Source: an uncultured Clostridia bacterium
GTDB lineage: Bacteria > Bacillota > Clostridia > TANB77 > CAG-508
Assembly (NCBI GenBank): GCA_947627785.1
Contig: CANQXC010000109.1
Location: 1 to 26,655 of the forward strand
Length of the DNA stretch: 26,655 bases
Reading direction: 5' to 3'
Part shown: positions 15,600 to 23,416 of the stretch, piece by piece
Layout of the letters: each line of letters begins with the position of its first letter
Position numbering within the stretch: the first letter of the stretch is position 1
Made by a program: the position numbers and the translations under genes
Notes under the pieces: model-generated
What the model was told of the DNA's origin: nothing
The model's database searches: none
The model's input: the letters and a program-made list of their open reading frames with translations, nothing else

Positions 15600-17426
15600 C
15601 TATGTAAATACAAAACTTCTTTCAAAATTTGTAATTTCAAATTTAATAGCTGTTACACTACCATTTAATGACATAATTGCCTCACCAGGTTTCGCCATTG
15701 TAAGGAAATCCTTTGTCCCATCGGATAAATGAAAAAAATCAACTACACTACGCGAATTTTGTTTAAAAATATATATTATTGAACATATATTAATAATTGT
15801 TCTACCGTTCTTCCGAAGATAAAAACTCATCTATAAACTGACTCGCTATGTGTAAAGATGTTAAATACTTTCTTCCGTCTTCTTGCTACATTTACTAAAA
15901 ATTCTGCTGATTCTTGATATTTTAAAAATAACCATGCTTCATCGCAAACTATTATTTTCTTTTTTTCTTTATTCTTTAACACAAATTTTTGCCAAGCCCA
16001 ACTAAGTAAGACAAAAGATGCATATAATTTCGTAAATTCATCTTTTATTTCACTCATGTCAAAACTTACAATATCTGTATTAGGAGTAATTGTACTTTCA
16101 CAATCAAAAATTCCTAAAGAGTTACCTTTTAAAAAAGGTATCAATAATTGAGCAAGTTCAGGACAATTATTTCTTTCTGCTATTTTCTTTTGAAAGTCTG
16201 TTAACGTAGGCATTTTTTTCTTTATTCTACCTATAACAAATTTTCCATTTTCTAGTTTTCCACCTTCTTTTAAAAAAAGTGAATTAACATCTGCTGTAAT
16301 TCCTTTATCTGCATATATTTGATTTATAACAATTTCTATTTCTGTTATTTCATTAGCATTTAATGTTCTATTCATATAATTTCTACATATAGTTGCAAGC
16401 AATGCTCTAATTTCCGATATCTTATCTAGTATATTTACAAATTCCTGATTTCCTTTTTTATCAATTTCTAATTCAAAAGGATTTATTCCTGTTGTTTCTC
16501 CGTTGTCTAATTTTTATAACTCTACCACCAAGTTGTTTGCATAATTTTGCATATTCTCCTTCAACATCTAGGAAGAATATTTTTGAACCATTAGATATCA
16601 TATTTCTTGCAGACATTAACTTTAATGCAACACTCTTTCCACTACCACTTGTGCCACAAACAAAAACATGTGGATTTGGTAATGCTGGAGGTCCTATAAA
16701 AGTATTAATATATACTGGTGCATTAGTAAATATGTTTCTGCCTATAAATATCCCTGTATCATGTGATAAATTTGGACTTGATACTGGAATTAATGTTGCT
16801 ATTCCTCCTGTAGTCATATTTCTTTCAAAATTTTGTATAGGTTTTTCTCCAAGAGGTAGAACATTTTTCCAACTTTCCATTTGCCTAAATGTTAAACATC
16901 TTACCATTGCAGTTTTCTTTGCAAATTCATCTTCTATTAGTAAAGTTTTAGCATCTAATTCTTCCTTTGTTTTTGCATTTACTCTTATGAAAATTGTTAC
17001 AAAAAATAACCTATCTCTGTTCGTTTGTATTAACATTCTTAGTTCTTCTAAATCAGATATCATCTGCTCTAGTTCTGGTAAATGTGCTATATTTCCCTGT
17101 TTTTGATATGTTTGATACTGGCTCTGATGCTGTACTAATTTTTTAGTTAATTGATTTATAACACTTGAATTTGGCAACGTTTCTACTTTTATTGAAATAT
17201 TTATATCTCCAAGCCTTGATATATCATCTAACCAACCTATCCAAGTTTGATCTGGATAAACTGTTATTGCAAATTGTCTTGAATATTTATTGTGTCCTAA
17301 ATATGTATAATCTGAAAACTCTTGAATACTATCAGGAACTAAAACATTTGATAATTTAGGAATATTTCTAAATATATCAATTTCATTTTTCTTAGCCCTT
17401 TTTATTTTTCTTTGTTTTTCCAACAT
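15600..17426 (-). CDS. virB4: VirB4 conjugation ATPase, joined by three +1 shifts at CGG
   Basis: Joined at three CGG codons the product is 607 aa, the expected size. Walker A is CGTSGSGKS at about residue 270; Walker B is KKIIVCDEAWLF. After it come ARR-G-RKYLTSLHIASQ and SSEE-G-RTIINICS, then HLSDGTKDFL and LNGSVTAIKFE, a standard VirB4 tail. It powers assembly and DNA transfer of the type IV system. In single frames it breaks into four pieces. The sites are 16500-16502 (IRQ-G-ETTGINPFE), 15875-15877 and 15805-15807. Each lies in frame and each restores sense on skipping one C. The ATG at 17426 follows GGGGAG and overlaps the preceding gene. Three independent identical lesions make decay unlikely. 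Confidence 0.85.
15805..15807 (-). other. CGG recoding site 3 in VirB4 (GAA CGGT AGA)
   Basis: CGG is in frame (after the second shift) following GAA GAA, and the very next zero-frame codon is TAG. Dropping C reads GGT (Gly540) and gives SSEEGRTIINICS. Confidence 0.85.
15875..15877 (-). other. CGG recoding site 2 in VirB4 (AGA CGGA AGA)
   Basis: CGG is in frame after AGA AGA. Dropping C reads GGA (Gly517) and gives ARRGRKYLTSLHIASQ, matching the family. The unshifted frame gives KKVFNIFTHSES and stops. Confidence 0.85.
16500..16502 (-). other. CGG recoding site 1 in VirB4 (CAA CGGA GAA)
   Basis: CGG is in frame after AGA CAA. Dropping C reads GGA (Gly309) and gives IRQGETTGINPFELE. The zero frame ends ten codons later. 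Confidence 0.85.
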
Positions 17427-18099
17427 ATAGATTCTCCCCACCATCCTTTAATAAATCTAATTTAACTTTTGAATTTTTATTTAATTCTCTAAAAATTAAA
17501 TTATACAATTCTTTTTCATCTAGTATTTCAGTTTGAATTTTAGCTCTTAACATATTGTTCTTAAAAGAATTGCATAATCTAAAAAGTTCATTACTAGCAT
17601 CTTCTAATAATCCATCATAACTTATAATTGCATAATTTTTAACAACAGTTATGTTTTTATTCTCCATTAAGTTTTGTAAATAATTAATCATATATTCTTT
17701 ATATTCATTTGCTTTATATGAATCTAGCTCATTTTCTCTCATAATATTTATTATTTTACTTGTATCAATAGTCTCAGTCGTGTTATAAAACTGTATTGGA
17801 TAGTCTATTGATAATGCTGTTTGTATAAGTACATTTTCAATTGTTTCCTGCTCGGCATCAGATAACATATGATAGTCAATATTGCCAAGCCTTAAAATAC
17901 AAGAATATCTATTACCCATTTTTAATAAATTATCTTTTATTTGTATATTAAGTATATCTGCCATATTCTTATTTTTTTTATTTCTAATATCTTTTTCTAT
18001 TAAATTTTTACTGGATTCATTCTTCTTGATTTCTGAATATATAATCGCAATTATAAAGAACATAATAGATAAAGCAATTAAAATTGTGATTGTTAACAT
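17392..18099 (-). CDS. Type IV secretion membrane protein upstream of VirB4, 235 aa
   Basis: One membrane span (about residues 2-22) opens the protein; the remaining 210 residues are soluble, with helices and a beta core (YSCILRLGNIDYHMLSDAEQE..., VVKNYAIISYDG). Proteins of this size and layout commonly lie between PrgI and VirB4 in Firmicute ICEs and are thought to be channel parts. The ATG at 18099 follows GAGAGGTG and starts 1 nt after the PrgI stop; the end overlaps virB4 by 35 bp, so coupling is likely. No catalytic motif is visible. Confidence 0.65.
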   Translation of the reverse strand: MLTITILIALSIMFFIIAIIYSEIKKNESSKNLIEKDIRNKKNKNMADILNIQIKDNLLKMGNRYSCILRLGNIDYHMLSDAEQETIENVLIQTALSIDYPIQFYNTTETIDTSKIINIMRENELDSYKANEYKEYMINYLQNLMENKNITVVKNYAIISYDGLLEDASNELFRLCNSFKNNMLRAKIQTEILDEKELYNLIFRELNKNSKVKLDLLKDGGENLYVGKTKKNKKG

Positions 18100-18100
18100 T

Positions 18101-18385
18101 CTAACACCTCTCATATATAAATTTTTTCTTTCTAACTAAAAATTTTAACCAATAAAAAAAGAACTTATCAAAATTTAGTTCTCTTACTTTAAAAAATGCA
18201 CATAATAGGAAAAAGAAACCTAATATTGAAATAATTAGCATCTTAAAAATTATATTTATTGGTACTGCAAATATTCCTAGTAAACTACAACATAGCATTA
18301 AATATATAACTTGTCTTAAACTTAAATAACCACCAAAAATTTTTTCTTCATTCTTGGTATCGTATGGTATTTTAAATACTTTCAT
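18101..18385 (-). CDS. prgI: PrgI-family type IV secretion protein, 94 aa
   Basis: The N-terminal KVFKIPYDTKNEEKIFGGYLSLRQVIYL and two adjoining membrane spans (about 28-45 and 47-67) are typical of PrgI-family proteins, small inner-membrane parts of Gram-positive conjugation machines that stand near VirB4. The ribosome site is AAGGAGGG. The usual order pilin, PrgI, accessory protein, VirB4 is kept here. Confidence 0.8.
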   Translation of the reverse strand: MKVFKIPYDTKNEEKIFGGYLSLRQVIYLMLCCSLLGIFAVPINIIFKMLIISILGFFFLLCAFFKVRELNFDKFFFYWLKFLVRKKKFIYERC

Positions 18386-18396
18386 ACACTCCCTCC

Positions 18397-18774
18397 TTAA
18401 TTAGTTAATAGACTACCTGTAGAATTTGTAGCTACGTTAATTATTATTCCTGCAATTATTAATGATGCTCCTAATATAACTCCTCCACCACATATCCAAG
18501 CAAGACTACCTATACTTTCACTTCGTTTCTGTGGATTATTTGAATTTGCAATCATTTTAAGCGCTGCTACTACAACGCTAGCAAATATTAAAACTCCTCC
18601 TAATGGCATTGCAATACTTGTAATAACCCTTTTTATATTTTCGGTAGCAGCTGTTACCTCACTCGTTCCAATTGTTGAACTTTCTGTGGCCAAACATTGT
18701 GTTTGTATTGCAATCATTGCTAAAGTGCCTCCAATAGTTGTTAAAAACTTTCTTTTTTTCTTTAATTTAAACAT
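18397..18774 (-). CDS. VirB2/TrbC-like pilin-type membrane protein, 125 aa
   Basis: A cleavable-looking signal (residues about 1-29, ending CLA-TESS) is followed by two hydrophobic spans: about 50-71 (SIAMPLGGVLIFASVVVAAL) and about 92-115 (WICGGGVILGASLIIAGIII). The polar link holds NNPQKRSESIGSL. Small two-span proteins of this type form the VirB2/TrbC subunit of the transfer channel. AAAGGAGG precedes the ATG, and upstream lies a copy of the GCCCTT leader motif. It is the first structural gene of the secretion block. Confidence 0.75.
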   Translation of the reverse strand: MFKLKKKRKFLTTIGGTLAMIAIQTQCLATESSTIGTSEVTAATENIKRVITSIAMPLGGVLIFASVVVAALKMIANSNNPQKRSESIGSLAWICGGGVILGASLIIAGIIINVATNSTGSLLTN

Positions 18775-18793
18775 AAAAAACCTCCTTTAATTT

Positions 18794-18813
18794 TTGTAAG
18801 GGCAAAAAATTAA
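18794..18813 (-). promoter_or_regulatory. Repeated leader motif TTTGCCCTT, copy before the pilin gene
   Basis: TTTTTTGCCCTTACAAAAAT lies between the 76-aa gene and the AAAGGAGG of the pilin. It shares TTTGCCCTT and the following A-rich stretch with copies at 6225-6240 and 6541-6555. Confidence 0.4.
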
Positions 18814-18822
18814 AAAGGAACA

Positions 18823-19053
18823 CTATATAATATATATAAATATAACTGGAATAAAAATTATAAGAACCAGTAATATTAATATACTTATACTAAATCTTAA
18901 CATTTTACTTCTTATCTTTTGTGATTTTATTAGACAACCTGTAATGAGAATAATTAAAGATAATATAAGCAATGTTGTTAATATAATTAATGAAATAACA
19001 AATCCATAAAAGAATATATTAAATATTAAGTTACTAATATAATTATTTTTCAC
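18823..19053 (-). CDS. Small membrane protein, 76 aa
   Basis: Two long hydrophobic spans (about residues 12-40 and 53-76) are linked by a short basic loop (KSQKIRSKM). No family is recognised. It lies between the replisome organizer and the pilin genes and probably belongs to the same transcript; GGAG lies before the ATG. A role as a channel accessory or entry-exclusion protein is possible but unproven. Confidence 0.55.
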   Translation of the reverse strand: MKNNYISNLIFNIFFYGFVISLIILTTLLILSLIILITGCLIKSQKIRSKMLRFSISILILLVLIIFIPVIFIYII

Positions 19054-19065
19054 TAATAAACTCCT

Positions 19066-19846
19066 TTACTTTGTATTTTCAGTATATTTATTTATAAGAC
19101 TTTTTTTGTAGTAAGATAGAAAATTATCAATTGTCTTCTTACTTTCAGCATCCTTACAGAGATTATATATATTGATTAATGTATTTCTTCTAAATAATGG
19201 CAATAGATAATTAAACCTACTATTATATATTTCATATAATGTATATATAATATCTTTTATCATAGCTATATTAGGATTTGTTTCCTCTATTATTTCAGGA
19301 GTATATAAAAAATCTAGTCTTTCTAAACAACAATAAAAATCTGCAGAAATTGCAGAACTCTTATTTATAATTAAATTAAATATATCATCTATCATCTTTA
19401 TATCTATATCTTTCTCTCCGTAACAAAAATGTTTCATTCATGTTACTATTTGTTACATCACCGTTACATTGTAACGCTTTATATTTTAATCTATGTTTTC
19501 TAACTCGTGCTGCACTGCTTCCTTCTGTACCAATTAAATCCTGCATCTCACTAAGCATAAAAGTATTTTCGTTTAAATGTTCAATAGCAGTTGCTTTTTC
19601 TAATGCTGTTAATAGCAGTTTTATTATATTAACATCCTCATCTAACATTAATGCAATTTCTTCTGGAACACTATCACATAATTTTTCAAAAGAAAAAATT
19701 CCCTCTGATTTTAAGAGTTTTAACTGGAATTTTAAATATACAAGCAGAATTTTGTCTCCATCCGGTAACTTTCGTAAGAATTTACTTGTTTTATTTTCAA
19801 AAAAGGTGTCATATAACTTTAACCAATAATACTTTTTTTCACTCAT
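19066..19846 (-). CDS. Replisome-organizer-like protein, joined by +1 shift at CGG
   Basis: The N-terminal 120 residues match the phage replisome organizer N-terminal domain: KKYYWLKLYDTFFENKTSKF, an LDEDVNII segment, and GSSAARVRKHRLKYKALQCN. This domain binds the origin and loads replication proteins. Joined at CGG (19418-19420) it is 259 aa, with NETFLL-G-EKDIDIKMIDDIFN leading into a helical C-terminal half. The zero frame stops after 154 codons, so a short DNA-binding form and a full form are both conceivable. GAGGAG precedes the ATG, which overlaps the end of the micro-protein. It implies that the element replicates, perhaps after excision. Confidence 0.8.
19418..19420 (-). other. CGG recoding site in the replisome organizer (TTA CGGA GAG)
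   Basis: CGG is in frame as codon 143. Dropping C reads GGA (Gly) and joins the two frames. The zero frame continues only 11 more codons. Site and phase match the other seven. Confidence 0.75.
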
Positions 19847-19946
19847 CTTTTAACTCCTCATCTGATTTACTTCCTACTAAAATACAAGCATATAAAAAGA
19901 GGCTAATATTAGCCCCTAAAAATAAACCTAATAAAAATTGAATCAT
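19839..19946 (-). CDS. DUF3789-like micro-protein, 35 aa
   Basis: The peptide MIQFLLGLFLGANISLFLYA and a short charged tail (SKSDEELKDE) form a single membrane span with a polar end, like the small DUF3789 proteins found at the start of Firmicute mobile elements. GGGAGG lies before the ATG, and the stop overlaps the next ATG (ATGAGTGA). It is the first gene of the element after the tRNA end. The function is unknown. Confidence 0.65.
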   Translation of the reverse strand: MIQFLLGLFLGANISLFLYACILVGSKSDEELKDE

Positions 19947-19991
19947 TTTTCTCGCCCTCCCATTATATGTTTTTATAAAAAATAAAATAAA

Positions 19992-20023
19992 AAAGACTTT
20001 ACAATGGCAAAAGTAAAGTCTTT
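19992..20023 (-). terminator. Intrinsic terminator between tRNA gene and element genes
   Basis: An 11-bp perfect stem AAAGACTTTAC / GTAAAGTCTTT flanks a 10-nt loop. On the minus strand TTTATTTTATTTTTT follows, so it would end the tRNA transcript before the element operon. Confidence 0.8.
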
Positions 20024-20037
20024 ATATAAAATTGCTT

Positions 20038-20055
20038 TAAAGGGATATCCCTTTA
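20038..20055. repeat. 18-bp perfect palindrome at the element end
   Basis: TAAAGGGATATCCCTTTA lies 17 bp past the 3' end of the tRNA gene. Its half, TCCCTTTA, recurs in the tandem TGTCCCTTTA copies on the other side of the tRNA (20177-20197). It may be a binding site for an integrase or excision factor. Confidence 0.5.
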
Positions 20056-20072
20056 GGCAAGAACTTCCGAAT

Positions 20073-20148
20073 TGGTTGCGGGGGATGGACTCGGACCACC
20101 GACCTCAGGGTTATGAGCCCTGCGAGCTACCAACTGCTCCACCCCGCG
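20073..20148 (-). tRNA. tRNA-fMet: Initiator tRNA-Met (CAU)
   Basis: CGCGGGG pairs with CCCCGC and leaves the C1-A72 mismatch of bacterial initiators. The D arm is GAGC/GCTC. The anticodon arm is CAGGG-CTCATAA-CCCTG with the three G-C pairs that mark initiators, and the 3' CCA is encoded. The T loop reads TCCGAGT, so position 55, normally U (TPsiC), is C, which is unusual. It stands at the junction of chromosome and element and probably served as, or was rebuilt by, the attachment site. It may be element-borne, since its anticodon stem differs from the nearby half copy. Confidence 0.9.
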
Positions 20149-20176
20149 ATGTTAAATTAAATATTGCACTTTTTTT

Positions 20177-20197
20177 TGTCCCTTTAATGTCCCTTTA
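20177..20197. repeat. Tandem TGTCCCTTTA repeats
   Basis: Two identical 10-mers start 11 bp apart (20177-20186 and 20188-20197). They lie 28 bp upstream of the complete tRNA gene and share TCCCTTTA with the palindrome at 20038-20055. Spaced direct repeats beside a tRNA junction look like arm-type sites of a tyrosine integrase. The remainder, 20198-20339, shows no gene or clear motif. Confidence 0.4.
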
Positions 20198-20339
20198 TCA
20201 AATAAATTTTATTAACTTTTAAAAAGTTTTATTAAACTTAAAAGGATTAATCTCATGGACTGGCAAAATATACAATTATCAATGTTTTGCTGTGTTATCA
20301 TGGGTTTCTGCATTTGTCAGTTTGGTCGTCATGACCTGA

Positions 20340-20377
20340 TTATGAGCCCGACGAGCTACCAACTGCTCCACCCCGCG
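20340..20377 (-). pseudogene. 5' half of an initiator tRNA gene (attachment remnant)
   Basis: The first 38 nt, up to CTCATAA of the anticodon loop, match the complete tRNA except for TCGGG in place of CAGGG in the stem, the form seen in standard initiator tRNAs. What follows (TCAGGTCATGACGACC...) does not form a T arm or acceptor. It looks like a chromosomal initiator gene cut in its anticodon loop by a recombination event. Confidence 0.75.
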
Positions 20378-20484
20378 ATGTATTTATTCATAACGTAGAT
20401 ATTATACATCTATTATAATATAATGTCAAGTATTTTTGCAAAATATTCATTTTATCTAAAAATTTAATATACAAATTATAATAA

Positions 20485-21141
20485 CTATCTATCTACTTTA
20501 TTTTTATTCCTTCGTATTCTAATCAAAGTAATTAATTTACTCTTTTTCAAATAAAAAGATACTATTCCCAATACAAAAACTATTAAAAATCCAATCCAAA
20601 CAATATCTGCATATTCTCCTACATATGAAACAATCATTCCCCATGATGCTCCTGCAATCCTACCAAGTATGATTAATATTGTATTCCAAATTAAACTTCC
20701 AATTGTTGTTAAAGCTAAAAATAATCTTAATTCTATTTTGGCCATACCTGCTGGAATTGAAACTAAACTCCTTACAATTGGAATAAATCTTCCGAAAAAA
20801 ATTGCAAACTTTCCTTTATTATCAAACCATACAAATGCCTTATGAATGTCTTCCATTTTTAAACCTAATATTTTTCCAATCATACTGTTTGCTATCATAT
20901 CTATTTTTTCTTCATTTAAAACTCTACCTATGTAATATAAAACTATCGCCCCCAATAAAGAACCAATGGTGGAAGCTATAATAGTTCCAATTATAGTTAT
21001 ATTAGAAATTGTAGTAGCAAATCCCCCAAATGTTAAAATGACCTCTGATGGAATTGGAGGAAATATGTTTTCAATTGCTATTAATAAAATAATACCTAAG
21101 TAGCCGAACCTATTTATTGCTTCTATAATTACTGCTTCCAT
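20485..21141 (-). CDS. dedA: DedA-family membrane protein, 218 aa
   Basis: This is a full-length DedA/VTT-domain protein: ENIFPPIPSEVILTFGG near the start, the GRFIPIVRSLVSIPAG motif and several membrane spans. DedA proteins act in lipid carrier or phospholipid movement across the membrane. GGGAGA precedes the ATG. It is the last chromosomal protein gene before the element junction and shows no sign of frameshift. Its two CGG trinucleotides are out of frame. Confidence 0.9.
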   Translation of the reverse strand: MEAVIIEAINRFGYLGIILLIAIENIFPPIPSEVILTFGGFATTISNITIIGTIIASTIGSLLGAIVLYYIGRVLNEEKIDMIANSMIGKILGLKMEDIHKAFVWFDNKGKFAIFFGRFIPIVRSLVSIPAGMAKIELRLFLALTTIGSLIWNTILIILGRIAGASWGMIVSYVGEYADIVWIGFLIVFVLGIVSFYLKKSKLITLIRIRRNKNKVDR

Positions 21142-21366
21142 ATTCTCTCCCTTTTCATTAAAATCTTCACTATTTAAAGCAAGCCCTTTACTTAATTTTA
21201 TTCATTAAATAAAAAAATATTATATATTTTTAACATATCTACTTGTACAAATCTACTTCGGTATTATTATACTAAAAACTCTATCTAGGGATTTTGCTAC
21301 TTGGCAATAAAAGGTTATTTGTCTACATATATTTTTTTAATAATACTTAGATTTTTACATAACAAA

Positions 21367-21394
21367 AAACTGGACACCTATTAGTACCCAGTTT
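21367..21394 (-). terminator. Intrinsic terminator of ftsH
   Basis: AAACTGGGTAC pairs with GTGTCCAGTTT (two G-U pairs) and TTTTTT follows on the minus strand, 10 bp past the ftsH stop codon. The rest of the 260-bp gap to dedA shows no further gene. Confidence 0.8.
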
Positions 21395-21403
21395 CTTATA
21401 CTT

Positions 21404-23206
21404 TTAATCATTAAATATTGCAGCAAATTCTTCTCCATCTACTTTTTCTTTTTCTAACAATAAATTTGCCACTGTATGCAATTTATCACTATGCATTGTT
21501 AAAATTTCTTTTGCTCTGTTGTATGCATTATCAATTATTCTCTTAACCTCTTCATCTATCTTAGCAGATGTTTCTTCACTATAATTTCTTGTCTGTGTCC
21601 AATCTCTGCCTAAAAATACTTCCTCTTGACCTGAACCAAACGTTATTGTTCCTAATGCATCACTCATACCATATTTAGTAACCATATCTCTTGCAATTTT
21701 TGATGCTCTTTCTATATCATTGCTTGCACCTGTTGAAATATCATCTAAGACAATACTTTCTGCTACTCTTCCACCCAATAATGAAATAATACTTTCTTCC
21801 ATTTCTATTTTAGACATAAAGTTCTTATCTTCATCTGGTCTATACATTGTGTATCCACCAGCCATTCCTCTTGGAACTATTGATATTTGATGTATAATAT
21901 CTTGTGTTGGTAAATAATGACTTACAACTGCATGACCTGCTTCATGGAATGCTACTAATTTGTTTTCCTTATCACTTCTTACCCTGCTCTTCTTTTCTGG
22001 TCCCATTGTTACTTTTATCATAGCATCTTCTACTTCTTGCATATTTATTTCTGTTTTATTTCGTCTTGCAGCTAAAAGTGATGCTTCATTCATTATATTC
22101 TCTAAGTCTGCACCTGAAAATCCTGCTGTATTTTTTGCTATTACTTTTAATTCTACATCGTCACCTAATTTTTTGTGCCTACTATGCACCTCTAATATTT
22201 CTTCTCTTGCCTTCACATCTGGTGCTGATACTACGATTTGTCTATCAAATCTTCCTGGTCTTAATAATGCTTTATCTAATACATCTGGTCTATTTGTTGC
22301 TGCTAATACTATAACTCCTTCATTTGCTGAAAAACCATCCATCTCTACTAATAATTGGTTTAATGTTTGTTCTCTTTCATCATGTCCTCCTCCTAAACCA
22401 GCTCCTCTTTGACGTCCTACTGCATCTATCTCATCTATGAAAACTATACAAGGTGCATTTCTTTTTGCTTGTTCAAATAAATCCCTTACTCTTGAAGCAC
22501 CAACACCAACAAACATTTCTACAAAATCTGAACCACTTATTATAAAAAATGGTACTCCCGCTTCTCCTGCTACTGCTTTTGCTAAAAGAGTTTTTCCTGT
22601 TCCCGGATGACCTACTAATAATACTCCTTTAGGAATTCTTGCACCCATGTCTGTGAATTTCTTTGGCGATTTTAAAAATTCTACTATTTCTTGTAACTCT
22701 GCTTTTTCTTCATCAACACCTGCAACATCCTTGAAAGTAATCCTTCCTTTTTCTGTAGCATTCATTACTCTTGCTCTGCTTTTTCCAAATGACATTGTTT
22801 TATTGTTTCCACCTTGTGAAGAACTCGTTAATAAAAACCAGAATATAAAGAATACTATTATAATTGCAAATGGTGATAATAAACTTAATATTGTTATCCA
22901 AATTGATTGTGACTTTTCTTCAAATTCAAAGCTTTGATTTGCCAAATCATCACTTATTTCTGTCATAAAAGCATCTATACTAGGTATATTAACCTCTTTT
23001 TCAATATCATTCTCTTTTAATTTTACATATGCTTTATTTCCTTCTGCCTCCAGTTCTATACTCTCTACTCTTCCATTATTTATATATCCTACCAATTCAT
23101 CATATGACATCTTAGTTTCTGAGTTTTCCATTATTGCAGATATTAATATTATGCAAACTATTCCTATAATCAGCCACATGACTATTGTTTTTAAATTACT
23201 TTTCAT
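21404..23206 (-). CDS. ftsH: ATP-dependent zinc metalloprotease FtsH, 600 aa
   Basis: Two membrane spans (about 7-25 and 103-127) flank a periplasm-side domain. The AAA+ part has Walker A GHPGTGKT (199-206), Walker B CIVFIDEID (253-261) and the SRH with ATNRPDVLDKALLRPGRFDRQ. HEAGH (421-425) is the zinc site of the M41 protease. It degrades membrane and regulatory proteins. Walker A has His in the second position where Pro is usual (GPPGTGKT). It is full length and uncut; both CGG trinucleotides are out of frame, and Arg is written AGA or CGT, for example in GRQRG. The neighbour tilS is its usual partner. Confidence 0.97.
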   Translation of the reverse strand: MKSNLKTIVMWLIIGIVCIILISAIMENSETKMSYDELVGYINNGRVESIELEAEGNKAYVKLKENDIEKEVNIPSIDAFMTEISDDLANQSFEFEEKSQSIWITILSLLSPFAIIIVFFIFWFLLTSSSQGGNNKTMSFGKSRARVMNATEKGRITFKDVAGVDEEKAELQEIVEFLKSPKKFTDMGARIPKGVLLVGHPGTGKTLLAKAVAGEAGVPFFIISGSDFVEMFVGVGASRVRDLFEQAKRNAPCIVFIDEIDAVGRQRGAGLGGGHDEREQTLNQLLVEMDGFSANEGVIVLAATNRPDVLDKALLRPGRFDRQIVVSAPDVKAREEILEVHSRHKKLGDDVELKVIAKNTAGFSGADLENIMNEASLLAARRNKTEINMQEVEDAMIKVTMGPEKKSRVRSDKENKLVAFHEAGHAVVSHYLPTQDIIHQISIVPRGMAGGYTMYRPDEDKNFMSKIEMEESIISLLGGRVAESIVLDDISTGASNDIERASKIARDMVTKYGMSDALGTITFGSGQEEVFLGRDWTQTRNYSEETSAKIDEEVKRIIDNAYNRAKEILTMHSDKLHTVANLLLEKEKVDGEEFAAIFND

Positions 23207-23416
23207 ATTTTAACATTCCTTTCCATGGTGTAAATTAGTTTGAAAAAAATTTCATATTTTATAAATTTTAAAGTATACCATTATACTGATATTTGTATTA
23301 TCTTTTATAATCTAAGATAACACAAAATAATATTTCTTTTTCCAAACCTTCACATTTCTTTTCTCTTGTTTCACTGTATAATATACCATACATACATTTT
23401 AAATTCAATACTTATA

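Noticed and set aside
15840..15860. A frameshift in VirB4 at ACA CAT, not involving CGG
   Set aside because: Reading the other frame further upstream gives RKYLTSLHIASQ, a better family match than KKVFNIFTHS, and places the shift at the CGG at 15875-15877.
4089..19437. Plain pseudogene decay of the conjugation genes
   Set aside because: Eight lesions share codon, inserted base and phase, and no nonsense codon, deletion or other frameshift was found in the same genes. Decay would be mixed in kind.
4089..19437. Sequencing or assembly error as the cause of the extra C
   Set aside because: The flanking bases vary, none is a homopolymer, and errors would fall in all three codon phases and in chromosomal genes too. 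Not fully excluded without reads.
1..20000. An integrase or relaxase gene
   Set aside because: None of the visible proteins shows tyrosine or serine recombinase residues or a relaxase His triad. These genes are presumably to the left of the window.
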